Shown: positions 1 through 11,500 of the stretch, piece by piece
How positions within the stretch are numbered: the first letter of the stretch is position 1
Layout of the letters: each line of letters opens with the position of its first letter
NCBI GenBank assembly: GCA_013350335.1
Contig: CM023535.1
Coordinates: 27,186,617-27,250,616, forward strand
Source: Chimonanthus salicifolius
Lineage: Eukaryota; Streptophyta; Magnoliopsida; Laurales; Calycanthaceae
Direction of reading: 5' to 3'
Length of the DNA: 64,000 bases
The notes under the pieces: generated by a model
Seen by the model: only the letters and a program-made list of their open reading frames with translations
Databases searched by the model: none
Told to the model about the DNA's origin: nothing
Made by a program: the position numbers and the translations under genes

Positions 1-1675
1 GCAAATATGATGTACGGTGACTTTTAGCTAAAATACAGGTATTACATTTAAGATCTGACAACACCGTATTAGAAAAAAGATCAGGTAATAAATGTTTCAG
101 ATAACCAAAATTAGGATGCCCCAAACGTCGATGCCATAACCAGATTTGGCGTTCCTTCCCATCGCTCTGGAGGTGAAAAGCATGACCCACGCGGACGTCG
201 TCCATGTAGTAGAGGCCCCCCCTATTAGTACCACGCCCAATTATCTCCTTGGTGAGAATATCCTGAAGAAGACAAAAAGTAGGATACATAAGTACAACAC
301 AATTTAATGCTGCAGTAACTTGACTAACAGACATTAATTTATGCGAGAGCGATGGGACAAGTAATGTATGTGATAATTGGAGAGAAGGTGAAAGAGACAC
401 AGATCCGGCCCCTGTGACCGGCGAGACAACACCATTCGCATTGGCAACACTAGTACGTCGCAGGGAAGATGGCGTAGTAAAATCTGTAGCGGCAAAAGTC
501 ATGTGGTCTGTGGCGCCGGAGTCAAGGAGCCAGGCACCACGATCACCAGCACAAGATGAGGTAGCTAAACATGAACCAACGTTACCTATCTCCGAGGCGG
601 GTCCGGCAACTGGAGAAGTGGCCTGGGGAATCAGGGAAAGGTGGGAGTCGGCTGACGCCACAGCCATTGTGCCCGTGCTTGCATCAGAACCCACCAAGGC
701 CTGTTTTTTCTTTGCCTGCAGTTCATACCACCAGTCAGGATAGCCAACCTTTTTAAAGCAAGTGTCACTTGTGTGCCGGTGATTGCCACAATGGGAACAT
801 TTTGGTCCAAGAGGGGTATGTCTGCCAGGTCGTGACCGAGGGGTCACAGTGGGTCGTCCCGAGTGCTGGCTAGAGACCGCGCCAGAGGATGAGGGGGCGG
901 GGCTTAGGTGCAGCCCTTTGATGTTCAGAACAGCACCAGATACTATGTCAGGAGAGCCAGCGCTCATAACGGCCTGCCGTAGAGCCTCTCGACGAACATG
1001 GGCATAGGCTTGCTCGATGGAAGGGAAGGGCCGCATCTGAAGGACATCGCTGCGGATGTTGTCAAGTCTGTCATCGAGCCCGTCGAGGAAGGTGTAGACG
1101 CGATCCTCCTGAAGCAAACTATTGTAGTGATGAATGTCAGTGGGGCATTCCATCGGGTTCAGACGTCAGAAATCAATTTCTCGCCAGAGCCCTTGCAGAT
1201 CGGTGTAGAATTTCTCAAGGGAGCCGCCGGCTTGTCTCAGGCGAGCCACGCGTCGCCGGAGTTCATAGACCTGGGACGTATCACTGCCATCAAAATAGGT
1301 CGTAGCAATGGCATCCCAGACAGATTTTGCAGTGGGAAAGCGGATAAAATTGCCGATGAGGGTCGGGTCCAAAGTGTTAATCAACCATCCTTTGACAATG
1401 GCATTATCAGTACGCCACTTTCGAAAAGATGGGTCTGTTGGCGGCGGTGGTGGAAACTCACCGTTGATAAAGCCCAGTTTGTCTTTGCCTGAGATGTACA
1501 TCTCGACAACCTGGGACCAAAGGGCGTAGTTGGACCCATCCAACTTGATGCCGATTGCAGTAGCGGAGTTGTCGGGGGTCGGGGTCGGGGTCTGCACTTT
1601 AGAGAGTGCTTCAGTCATTTGATCGGTAAGAGTGGTGAGGATGGAAGTGGAGGGGCCACTCTCTGTACCGGTCAT
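1..1675 (-). pseudogene. copia gag-pol, N-terminal part, one nonsense codon
   Basis: The polyprotein starts at 1675 on the minus strand and reads leftward in one frame to the window edge. Residues 1-169 are a copia gag domain, with the typical LDGSNYALWSQVVEMYI stretch. A single TGA at 1168-1166 follows the residues REIDF; translation then continues open in the same frame. A CCHC zinc knuckle (C-SHC-GNHRH-TSDTC spacing, CX2CX4HX4C) lies near 795-755. The protease motif LDSGATDHM lies near 530-505. The pre-integrase HxxxH-type segment (LWHRRLGHPNFGYLKHL) and the following CNTC lie at 150-20. The TGA is one transition from CGA (Arg), so CpG decay is a likely cause. Integrase core, RT and RNase H are beyond the edge. 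Confidence 0.9.
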
Positions 1676-2409
1676 AGCTCCTTTTTTTTTTTTCCTTTTT
1701 TTTGTTTTTCATGTCAGATCTGGAATCAGATCTGATGTCTGAGCCGGTCAGAGACCTGCGTCAAAAAACTGTTCCCGGTTTCGGTCTCTTCGCAGAGGGT
1801 CACGGAGCCGGACGATGTTTGCTGGCGCGGAAGCACGGAGCCGGACAATGGTTGCCGGTGGCGCGAGCAGGAGCAGAATCGGCAAGCTGGGCACGGTAGG
1901 AATCGTGCGTGGGGTTGGAGCTCTCCGGCGGAGGCTCTGCTCTGCGCTGAGGCTGTGATCGGCGCTGCTTCGTCTCCTTCGTCGTTTAGGGGAAAACAAT
2001 ACAGAGAACGGCGGCGGTGCTTAAATAAATGAAGCGAAGCGACGCCGGCGAAAAAACCCCCGATCTGAAGAGAGGTAGCAGAGGCAGACGGAGAGGCTGG
2101 AGATCTGGAACTTCAGATCTGAACAGGAGACAAACTGGTGCTGCAGATCGGAAATGGCGCAGATCTGGAGCGGCAGATCTGAAACGGCGGAGATCTGGAG
2201 CGGCAGATCGGGTCGGAGGAGAACAGCCAAGGAAGCGAAGATCGGCTGAAGAAAGGGTGTGTCAGATCTGAACGTCGGAGATCGGATTTGTTGTTTTTTT
2301 TTTTTTTCTTCGTTGGGGACGTGCAGGATGAGAAAAAAAAAAAAGAAAAAAAAGGTAATAATAATCAGATAAGAAATCAAGGATGATCCAAGCCAAGGAT
2401 CGAAGGCCT
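1676..2409 (-). other. copia untranslated leader with AGATCTG-rich repeats
   Basis: This is the GC-rich stretch between PBS and gag. Around 2100-2230 the word AGATCTG and the block GGAGCGGCAGATC recur in short imperfect tandem copies, and AGATC words recur again near 1718-1735 and 2265-2285. Homopolymer A/T runs flank it at 1681-1710 and 2287-2353. Short open frames here have no recognisable protein and are treated as chance. Confidence 0.6.
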
Positions 2410-2424
2410 AATGCTCTGATAGCA
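2410..2424 (-). other. primer binding site (initiator Met tRNA type)
   Basis: Directly abutting the LTR, the minus strand reads TGCTATCAGAGCATT. This differs at one early position from the usual plant TGGTATCAGAGC complement to the 3' end of initiator methionine tRNA. Confidence 0.8.
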
Positions 2425-2620
2425 TGTCAAAAAATATTTTCTTTATTCATTCATCTATTACATTGAGAGAGTACAAATAAATAGGCAAACCTATCAACCC
2501 TATTTTGGTATATACTACAATCATGGCATAGATCATTTCCTATATTGCATGAAATGATTCTATAAATCTATCTACATCTATACTTTCTGTTTCTATGGCT
2601 TCTGACAGCTCACGCCAACA
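2425..2620 (-). repeat. 5' LTR of the copia element (196 bp)
   Basis: On the minus strand it begins TGTTGGCGTGAG and ends TTTTTTGACA, so it has TG...CA termini. It sits directly upstream of a primer binding site. The other LTR is not in the window, so divergence cannot be measured. Confidence 0.8.
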
Positions 2621-4600
2621 GTTTTTCTTATTTAATATATTGTAATCGGCAAAATTAAGAGAAGCAATTTATGAAATAAAGTGTGTTTTTTTATTTTCCA
2701 TAGGAAAATTTGATTGAGGCCTAAGATAACTGAGATTGTAGCCGAGCCAAACCAAGTGCTTGTCCATCCTCACCGAGTTGAAGTATTTTGAGAACAGACT
2801 GAAATTCTCTCTCTAAAAACCAGAGCTTCTGCTAAGCAATTGATTAGGACATCTTATCTTACTCAGTCTAAATCGATTGATTGCAGTAATAATGGTTGCA
2901 TAAAATGCTACAACACTACAGATCTCGGTGGCTTTGTCAAGTTGATTGGGAAGATGTAGAAATCAGTCAATTATCAAGTGAAAAAAAAAAAAAAAAATTC
3001 TGTAGCAGGGCCACTGAAATCGAGCTACATGTCTGCATTTAATCTGCTGTGACTGGCATTGTGCAGCTGGAACCTCGGAAAATGAAGTGGTCGGGCTACA
3101 ACATCAATCTTGATCGATGCAACTTTGAAATAGTAGATGCTAGAGTAGAGTGTACTGTTGACAAATCATCTTGTTGCCTTTTGAGGTAATTGAGACGCTT
3201 TCAAATCTGGCGAAACGAGCTGACTTAGCGATTAAGAGTGAGTGAAATTGACTATTCCTTTTCTTATGAGAAGAATACCCTGTCGAGAGACTTTTTTTTG
3301 TTGGTGCAAAAATATCAATAGTCCAATTTAAATAATATCTCATATTTCAACACCAACATTCCTCTAAAATGTGATTGAACAACAATTGTACTGGAGTGTT
3401 CATTCTTTCGAGGTTGTTCATTCCCTCGAGAATGTAATGAAGAAATTGCTCCATCTTGTTGACATAATGAGAGAACCGACGAGGAATGAGACAATCGATG
3501 CTTGAGAAGAGTGTTCACCAAATTTTCCAAATGGTGAACAAAATTGTGAAGGGAAAGAAAGGGTTTGCCCTCTTTGATCTTTTGCCTTATAGAAGAAAAG
3601 TAAGGCTTTCGTTTTCTTTACTTACGTCTGTCCTCTTACCTTTTTCAATTCCTTTGACTCAAGAAGAGAGCAATTGTTCTTCCCCTTTCTTTGATTGTTA
3701 AGAGAATGTCTTTGTTACACGTAAGTTGATTATGTATTTTAAAAAGTTAAAAAAGTATTATATGACATTATGAATCACATGAGAAAACAATTTTCTTACA
3801 AATCTATATAATATTAAATTTTCAACTCTATCCAAAAAAATTACCATTTCATATATAGCCATAAATTAAACGATTTTTATTGAATAAAAGATTCTAGTTT
3901 AAAAATAATCTCAATTTTAGTCATTTACTATATAACTTTATCAAATAATAAAGAATACTTTAATTAAAAAAATTATTAGAAAAATATATACATCTTTTGT
4001 TACTTAGTTTGGTTAATAAGTTTTAAAATATAGTATATTTTCTAAAATGCTAAAATTTTAATTTTTTAAAATAATAGCGCAATATTTAAAAAACAAGCCC
4101 ATTTATTAAAATATTCTCAAGGAAAAATTTAATTATTCTCCTCACCAATCAAAACATATAATAAATAGCTTATTTAGTATAATATATCATAAGTTATCTA
4201 GAAAAAATATTATAATTTTAAAAAATTTACTGAAAGTTTAAAGTGAATTTTCAAAATTTCATTAAAAAAATTATGAAAAGAAATCTCTTACATAGAAAAA
4301 GATCGTATAAAACTTTCCTCTCATCCAAACATGGTCTTACTTTGGACCATATTTCATGAGTTGTGACATCCTTCTAAATAATAAAATAAATATTATATTT
4401 TAATATTCAACAATCAATGAGAATGAATTGTACCGATGTATTCATTAGACTTTGTTTGAATTCAAATCTCAAAAGATAAAAGAGTGATTTATATTTAATT
4501 AATTAATGTTTTTTATTTAAGGAAAAGAGATAAGCAGCATAAGTGAGTGGCTTGAGTTTTGATTGGGTTGGAATGGGATCCATTATCCCTATTTAATTTT
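2621..4600. other. AT-rich intergenic region
   Basis: I see no gene here. 2621-3720 is mixed sequence with poly-A/T runs. 3720-4510 is very AT-rich with no recognisable coding signal. The 3' part presumably holds the promoter of the transporter gene that follows; no specific element can be supported. Confidence 0.5.
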
Positions 4601-4633
4601 CAAACGGCGAGCTATTCGGGTACGTCTTAAATT

Positions 4634-5010
4634 GTGAGGTGGAGTTTGGAGAATCGTAGTTGCTTCGGACTCATATGTTTCGGAAATACCGTTTCTCTTT
4701 CGCTTCTTCTTCTCTCTTTCCCTCTCTGTTTCTGTTTGTGTGTGTCCTTAGCTGAGATGAACACAAGCCATCCATTGCCATCATCATCATACCGTCACCA
4801 TCTCCATTCCCATCTATTGTACCAACCCTCTTCCTTCACATTGGCCCATGAGGGTAATAGATATCCAAAGCAAGTTTCTTCTTCTCTCTTTCATCTTCCA
4901 TAATAGTTTTCATAATATTCTTCATTTGTTTCCTTTTATCATTTGTTTCCTTTTATGGGTGTGCAGAAATTGGAACTGGGTGACCTATTCTTTGTGATCT
5001 CAATCTTTTG
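4634..5010 (+). promoter_or_regulatory. 5' UTR region of the NIPA gene, with probable intron and uORF
   Basis: A CT-rich leader (4680-4750) is followed by a plausible 5' UTR intron. The donor is AGG|GTAATAG at 4853/4854 and the acceptor TGTGCAG|AAATT ends at 4966. An upstream ATG at 4757 opens a frame rich in Ser, His and Leu. If that intron is spliced, the frame ends at TGA 4981-4983, giving about 37 codons and finishing 27 nt before the main ATG. That layout could modulate translation. Transcript extent is inferred only from composition and splice-like signals. Confidence 0.45.
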
Positions 5011-5478
5011 ATGGCTATTTCTGACAATACCCTTGGGCTGGTTTTGGCGGTCTCATCTAGTATTTTCATAGGTTCGAGCTATATAGTGAAGAAGGTAGGA
5101 CTAAATAAAGCAGGATCACATGGACTAAGAGCAGGTTTGTCTTTTTTTATTTTTATTTTTAAGACCAAGGTATCCAACATCTCACCTTACTAATCATTGG
5201 CGCATGTGAAAACCTCTCTATCCACACACCCTCCGTACAAATTATGGGGAGTGGCCCTTTTTGTGTTGAGTGGACTTGATCCCAAGGCCTCTCACAAAAC
5301 AAGAGTGGGAATTGACCACATTTAACTTTGGCTTTTGGGTTTGCGTATGAATTTTAAAAGAAATCAAACATGTCAAAATTGTTTTTTGATACACATTTCC
5401 AGGCCACTCTATTCTCCTTGCAAACCAATATGATGAATACATGTAATCAATCATGGACATGAGCCTCCAGCTGCAAAA

Positions 5479-5522
<44 letters not shown>

Positions 5523-8500
5523 CATTGAATGTAAAACTCATAAATCCAAATTTAGATATAAGGCGTAATGACCCTTGTTGAAGTGTTGATGATGACATGA
5601 TTCATGCATTTTTGTTTGTGTAGGAGTTAACCAGGAATTCGGCCCAATCTGAAAATTATGATGTATATCAATATGTTATGAAGATGACTAGGGTAGCATA
5701 TTCACACAACATATGGTTCTTTTAGAACTTTGCAGTCTTTCACCAACAGATTTAAAAAAAAAAAAAATTAATGCTATTCCATTTCTATTTATTTTTATTT
5801 TTCAATTTATTTGAGGCAGATCTACTTTGCATTTTTAGTCGTCAATATGCATTCTTCTATCATGTGAGCTAATACAGTAATACACATGCATGTAGGGTGG
5901 AATTTTATATATGTTCCTTTTAGGACTTGGGTTCTGCTATTTATCCTTTTTCTTTGGACCGTGATATAATTGGTTTTGTAAGGTTTTGTAGAGAGAAGTC
6001 ATATATGTAAGGTTAGTTTATATGTATACAACTTGGTTTCTGTAGACTTAGATTTTACAAATGACAGTAACTGGGAGATGTCTTTACTTTGGGATGACTA
6101 ATTATTTGGTTTCTTCATTTTCATGATCCTTTGGATGCCTATTCATTTTTTAAGTCATTATTTATTTATTAAATTTCTAACTTAAATCTGCAATCTTTGA
6201 TGCTTCAACAATGAACAATGAGAAGAACCAAATTATGCTCGTCAAGTCTACATTTTTATCACTATTTGTTTTTTTTTTTAACTTAATTTTGTTTTGAAAG
6301 TTCCCAACTATATGAACTTGCATTGACTTATCCAAGTACATATATATGTTATATGTATGTATAATTTGTTCGTTGTAGGCATAGCTCTGATTTTTCAACC
6401 TTCAGCTAAAATGACAGCTTTTGGCTTTTGTCAAACCTACTGGCTTAGGTAGATCGAAGTCCATTTTCCTAGTCATTTTGGAATAATTATTACTCTGTTT
6501 GATATCTTGATTTCAGCATCTGGTGGATACTCATATTTGTACGAACCATTATGGTGGCTTGGGTTGATTACTAGTAAGTTTGACCCCAGTGCTTATTTTT
6601 TCTTTCTACATCCTACTATTTGTAAGTGGATTATGATGGAAAGTGATTGAGCCAGTTTTGACATGATATGATTGATAGGAGGGGTATTTTTGTTTGCCAA
6701 TTTTCATCTCTCAACTTTCTCATAAACGGGTGCTAGTTTTATTGAAAGAAATCTCCTCAAGCATTCAGCACTCTATTATTGAGAACATTTTAAGTTCTAG
6801 ACAAATCTTCCATCTGAATTGGAGCCATCAAATGAATCTGCACCGAGACTTGTTTATACATGTTGCCTTCTCTTACAGTTTTGTGGTTCTTGATGTGGTT
6901 AGCTTTTGCTGTATGTATCTACTAACATGCTCATTGAAATTGGATAATGAGTTAAAAGTTGTCTAGCTTGAATTTATCTATCAGTTTGAATTGGGTAATG
7001 GATATAGCATAGCAGTGAGCACTAGTATTTTGTTTGGGTGCACTCAAATTGTTCATGTTCTGTTTTTATTTTTATCTTTTCCTTTTCCTTTTTTTGGTGT
7101 CATGAACAAGTTCATGTTCTGTTGGTGACATTGCTGTAGGTGCTAGTCACTGAAGACAGAATGCCACTTATGGCTATGTAACTCTGTCAGAAGATTGTCC
7201 ACGAAACCACTAATTCACCAGAAGTCCATTTTCTTTCCGGAAAACAGAAGATTTTTGGTTCCCAGAAACCAGATTTGATTCATCCTTTTGTGGAAGAGCA
7301 ATGTATATAAGAAACTAGGCAATGTAGCTAAGAGTGATGTCTCAAGAATGAATTTTTTTTTTGTTCCTATAAATTCTAACTTAATTTGATGGAGCTTGTA
7401 GGTATTGCAGTTTGTTTTGCTAATGAACTTCTATAACTAATTGATTGTTTTGATTATCATCTAAATGCTTCAAAATTCATGTCTGATAACAGTTCTGTTA
7501 AAGAGGAAAGGTAGAACATGGTTTCTTTTACTTGGGAATCAATATCAGTGTTGTTGGAACTGGATAATAGAAACCTCTAAATGCATTCCTTTGCTCCACC
7601 ACCACCAACGGGATTGAGTATATTTTTCAGGAAATGATAAACTACACAAATCACTGATAAATATCCAACTAAATTAATGAAACTAAAAACATCATACTCG
7701 AGATTATTGCACAGGGCTATGGAGGTCTCTTTCTCATCCATTATTGGGGGCCCACTCTAACCTGATGTTAGTCAGGATTTGTTACTTCCATTTATAATGT
7801 GCTACATGCTCTCTAGTATGGATAATGGATGTCAAACTTTATAATGGTTAGACTGGCTTATCTTCTGGTGAACAGGCTCGCAATGGAACCCCCCTTACAA
7901 AAAAAACCATGATTACAAGAAAAATCTGTTGTGATATCTCAGAACTTCAACTTTACATAGTCCAATTAATAGTAGGTTCATCAGTTGTCATGTAAGATAT
8001 TGGGACACTCATGAACATGCTTACTGCAACGGATCCTGAAACATTAGCTTAAGTGATAACAGCTTATAGTGGAAATTGTTTCTTCAAGATTAAAGTTTGT
8101 TGTGGCTTGCTTTAATTTCTAACAGTAATTTCTTTTTCTAGTGATTTTCGGTGAAGTAGCAAATTTTGCTGCTTATGCTTTTGCCCCTGCAATACTGGTG
8201 ACTCCCTTGGGAGCTCTTAGCATTATTGTCAGGTATTTTATGGAACTTGTGGTGACATACACTCTGGTTATGCTTATTCTTTATTTAGTAAAATTTTCTG
8301 AAAGTTTCTTTCGTGCAGTGCAGTACTAGCTCATTTTATTTTGAAGGAGAAGTTGCACATCTTTGGAGTGCTTGGCTGTGTTCTTTGTGTGGTGGGCTCC
8401 GTAGCTATTGTTTTACATGCTCCACATGAAAGAGCCATTGATTCAGTAAAGGAAGTTTGGTACCTTGCGACTGAGCCAGGTAATTTGTCATGGACATGTT

Positions 8501-11500
8501 AGATGTTGGGGGGAATTCTAAATTAGTCTACCTCTATAAAACAGTAAAAAAATAGATTAAGGTCAAGGCAGACCAATATGGCATTGGCCCCAAGATACAG
8601 TGCCCTTACACCCACTTCACAATTCTGAACACTAAGAAGCAAAAGATTCAATGCCCAAAGAAAGAAATGGATGGCTAATTGCTGCACCATGCATTTCAGG
8701 TCAAACCTGAAAAGATTTTGTGTGTAGAAAGCCAGAAACATGAGAATACAGTAGTTTGTCACCTGTCCCAAACACTTGTGAAAGGAGATTATTTGATTTT
8801 CCAGAATTTCTTATTTGCCACTGGTTCCAAAGACATTTTTTAGGAGATTCAAAATGAGTTGCATCTTTGAACGAGAGTCTTGCCCACTTAGCAAGTGTTC
8901 ATTGTTGCAACCATTAAGGTGTGGGTTCAAGTCCCATAAACATCTAAAAAAGGTAAAGTTGTCTTTGTGGATTTTGTCTTTAAGAGTATGATGGAAAATG
9001 GAAAAGGAGAACTGATTCTTTTCATTTTTCCTTGTCCCCTAAACTGTAGTGGTTTCCAATCCACATCCTTTCTGCTTTGAATCACCATTCTACCTGCAAA
9101 TTGGGGTATGGCCAAATGGCTTTAAATTTTTTGTCACATTTTTTTCTAATGAGAAACGCAGTCAACATATGCTTTGTGTCATTCAAACTGAAATGGTTGG
9201 CCATTGTTCTTGTTTCCTACAGGTTTTATCGTTTACACTATATTGATTTTGATTTCGATTCTTATCCTCATTTTCGTGCTTGTTCCACGTTACGGACAAA
9301 AACATATGCTCGTGTACATTGGGATTTGCTCTCTCATGGGATCTATTACGGTATGCTCCATATATTGCTCTTCTTTGCCCTTTTTTTATAAAATGAGTAA
9401 TGATTTTATTGAAAGAAAGAGAATACAGCCAGGGATAAACCTCCAAAAAGCTCCATAAAAGGAGCAGGCATTTAAAAAGAAACCAACAAACTGGAACCAA
9501 AAAAATAAAATAAAATAAAACTAAACCAAGGACTTTATAAATTTTTTCATCACTTATTTTTTAGTACCAATTATTGCTGATAAACTACGTTTTTTGGGTC
9601 CATTGTAGGTTATGGGTGTGAAGGCAGTGGGAATTGCTTTAAAGCTAACATTTGAAGGATCAAATCAATTTGTCTATTTCCAGACTTGGTTTTTCACTGC
9701 TGTCGTCATAGTTTGTTGTCTCCTGCAGATTTACTATTTGAACATGGTAATATTAGAAATCACTTTGAATCATGAAAGAGTCATCGTATTAAGGTCTTTG
9801 ACATGATGTTTGTTCAACAATAAATGATAAAATTGGACAACAGTGTCCAAAATATAGATAATTTCCTCATGTTGTATTGCCATTGTATAACTATGAGGTC
9901 ACTAAGACGCAAGTGTAACTACAAAAGTATCATTTTTCTATATGGATTTACTGCTACTATCACTCTTTACCTTAAAAATTAACATTCAAGCTTTATTAAA
10001 TATCAATTGAATCTTAATCCATTTTGTATTTTCTTCTTAGTTGTCCTAGACTTTTGGATTCTTTATGACTTTAAATAGAGAAAGTTTAGCATAGAAGTGG
10101 AGGCAGAGCTGAGGGCGATTAGGCGCACGATTTATCTCTGAGCTAGTCTTGGGAATGACAACCTTCACATTGAAGGCAATTCTGCTAATGCAATCACTTA
10201 GGCTAGTGGGAAGGTAAACCTCGCTAGAAACTAGTCAACATTGTTAGGTACATTAGGAGTTCGTAGAGGAATGGTTTCATCAGGTTCGTGCATATTGACC
10301 GTTCAGCAAACAATGTTGCTGACTTCCTAGCCATGGTTGAGGTACACAAGGCCCAACCAGTAGTGGAAATGTTCCCTATTCAATGTTCACAGGGAGAAGG
10401 GGTGTGAGGGTTAACCATCTTCCTTCGCCCCATGACCTCTAGGGTTTCGGGTTGTTAGGATGATGGGATCTTTGTAACTTTTTGTTTTCTTCTGTTTTGC
10501 TTCTGTATTTTTACCCTTGGAGTAGTACATGGGTTTAGGGTTGAGCATCTCCCTCACTCACATCCTCCAGGGCCTTGAGTTGTTAGGATGTTTGAACCAT
10601 TGGAATTTTCGTTTTATCTGTTGTGCTTTTGTATTATCCTTGGAGTAGTACATACCTCTTGAACTCTACCCCCAAGTTCTTGTACCTTTTTTTAATCAAT
10701 GATATAATTCTGTCTCTGTTTCAAAAAAAAGCATAGAAGTATTTATGAAAATTTTAATGTAATAGGAACACATCACTGTATGTATATATCTGAGCAAGAA
10801 ATGACATAGTAAAATGATTGTGTGTTTATGAATAGAGTGATAGTAAGATTATGATCACCATAGAAGAGAGAAGAGAGAGAGTGAGAGAGAGAAATTTGGC
10901 GCCCGAGTACCCACCAGCTATGTTAGCCAGAACGCCACAATTGCATGGTCTGATTGTTAACATTGCAGGTCCTCAATCAGGTTGTCTTCATTAACCTGAA
11001 CAATGTTTTATAGTTCTATATGACATATGCTGGTTATTGGGAAAGCTGTCCACTAAGATCTCTCAAATTAAGATCTCATTCCGGTTCTTTTGTGAGGTCC
11101 ACATTTACACAGTAATCTGCATTTGTAAACAGTTTTCTTGTTATTAGGACTACAGAGATAAAAAGGATTTAAGGCCATTTACCCATCTGAAGCTGTTGAA
11201 AAAAAAATCCAGAGCAAGTTGCAACGTGAGACCTGGATAAGTCCACACATTGTCACAGCCTATTATCTAGCTTATGGTCTACCAAGTCCCCAACTAACCT
11301 TGAGCAAATTACACAGCTACATGACCAAACTGTTAATGTTTTAGGCTGTCACTCTGATTCCCATCTAATCTGGGCGGGGTTATATGGTGCTGCATGCTAT
11401 ATAAAGTGGGCCCTTATCAATCTTCAGTTTTGATTTTAGGAAGGAGCAACTAGGTCCCTACAGCCTGTACTAAGTAAGCTATTGTCACACCAAGAGGTTA

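Larger units (their letters stand above)
1..2620 (-). mobile_element. Ty1-copia LTR retrotransposon, 5' half
   Basis: Read on the minus strand, the order is 5' LTR (2620-2425), primer binding site, a 0.73-kb GC-rich leader, gag, zinc knuckle, aspartic protease and the start of the integrase zinc-binding region, which runs off the left edge. Gag to pol order with protease before integrase is that of copia elements. The 3' half and second LTR lie outside the window, so target duplication and insertion age cannot be assessed. The coding part is open except for one nonsense codon, so the insertion looks fairly young. Confidence 0.93.

Noticed and set aside
2029..2380. Charged and Leu-rich frames of 80 and 119 aa
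   Set aside because: They lie in the copia leader and cross its AGATCTG repeats and poly-A/T runs, with no domain.
8870..8950. tRNA-like sequence with GGTTCAAGTCCC
   Set aside because: The B-box-like word is present, but no convincing A box, acceptor stem pairing or anticodon arm could be drawn. It may be an old SINE remnant.
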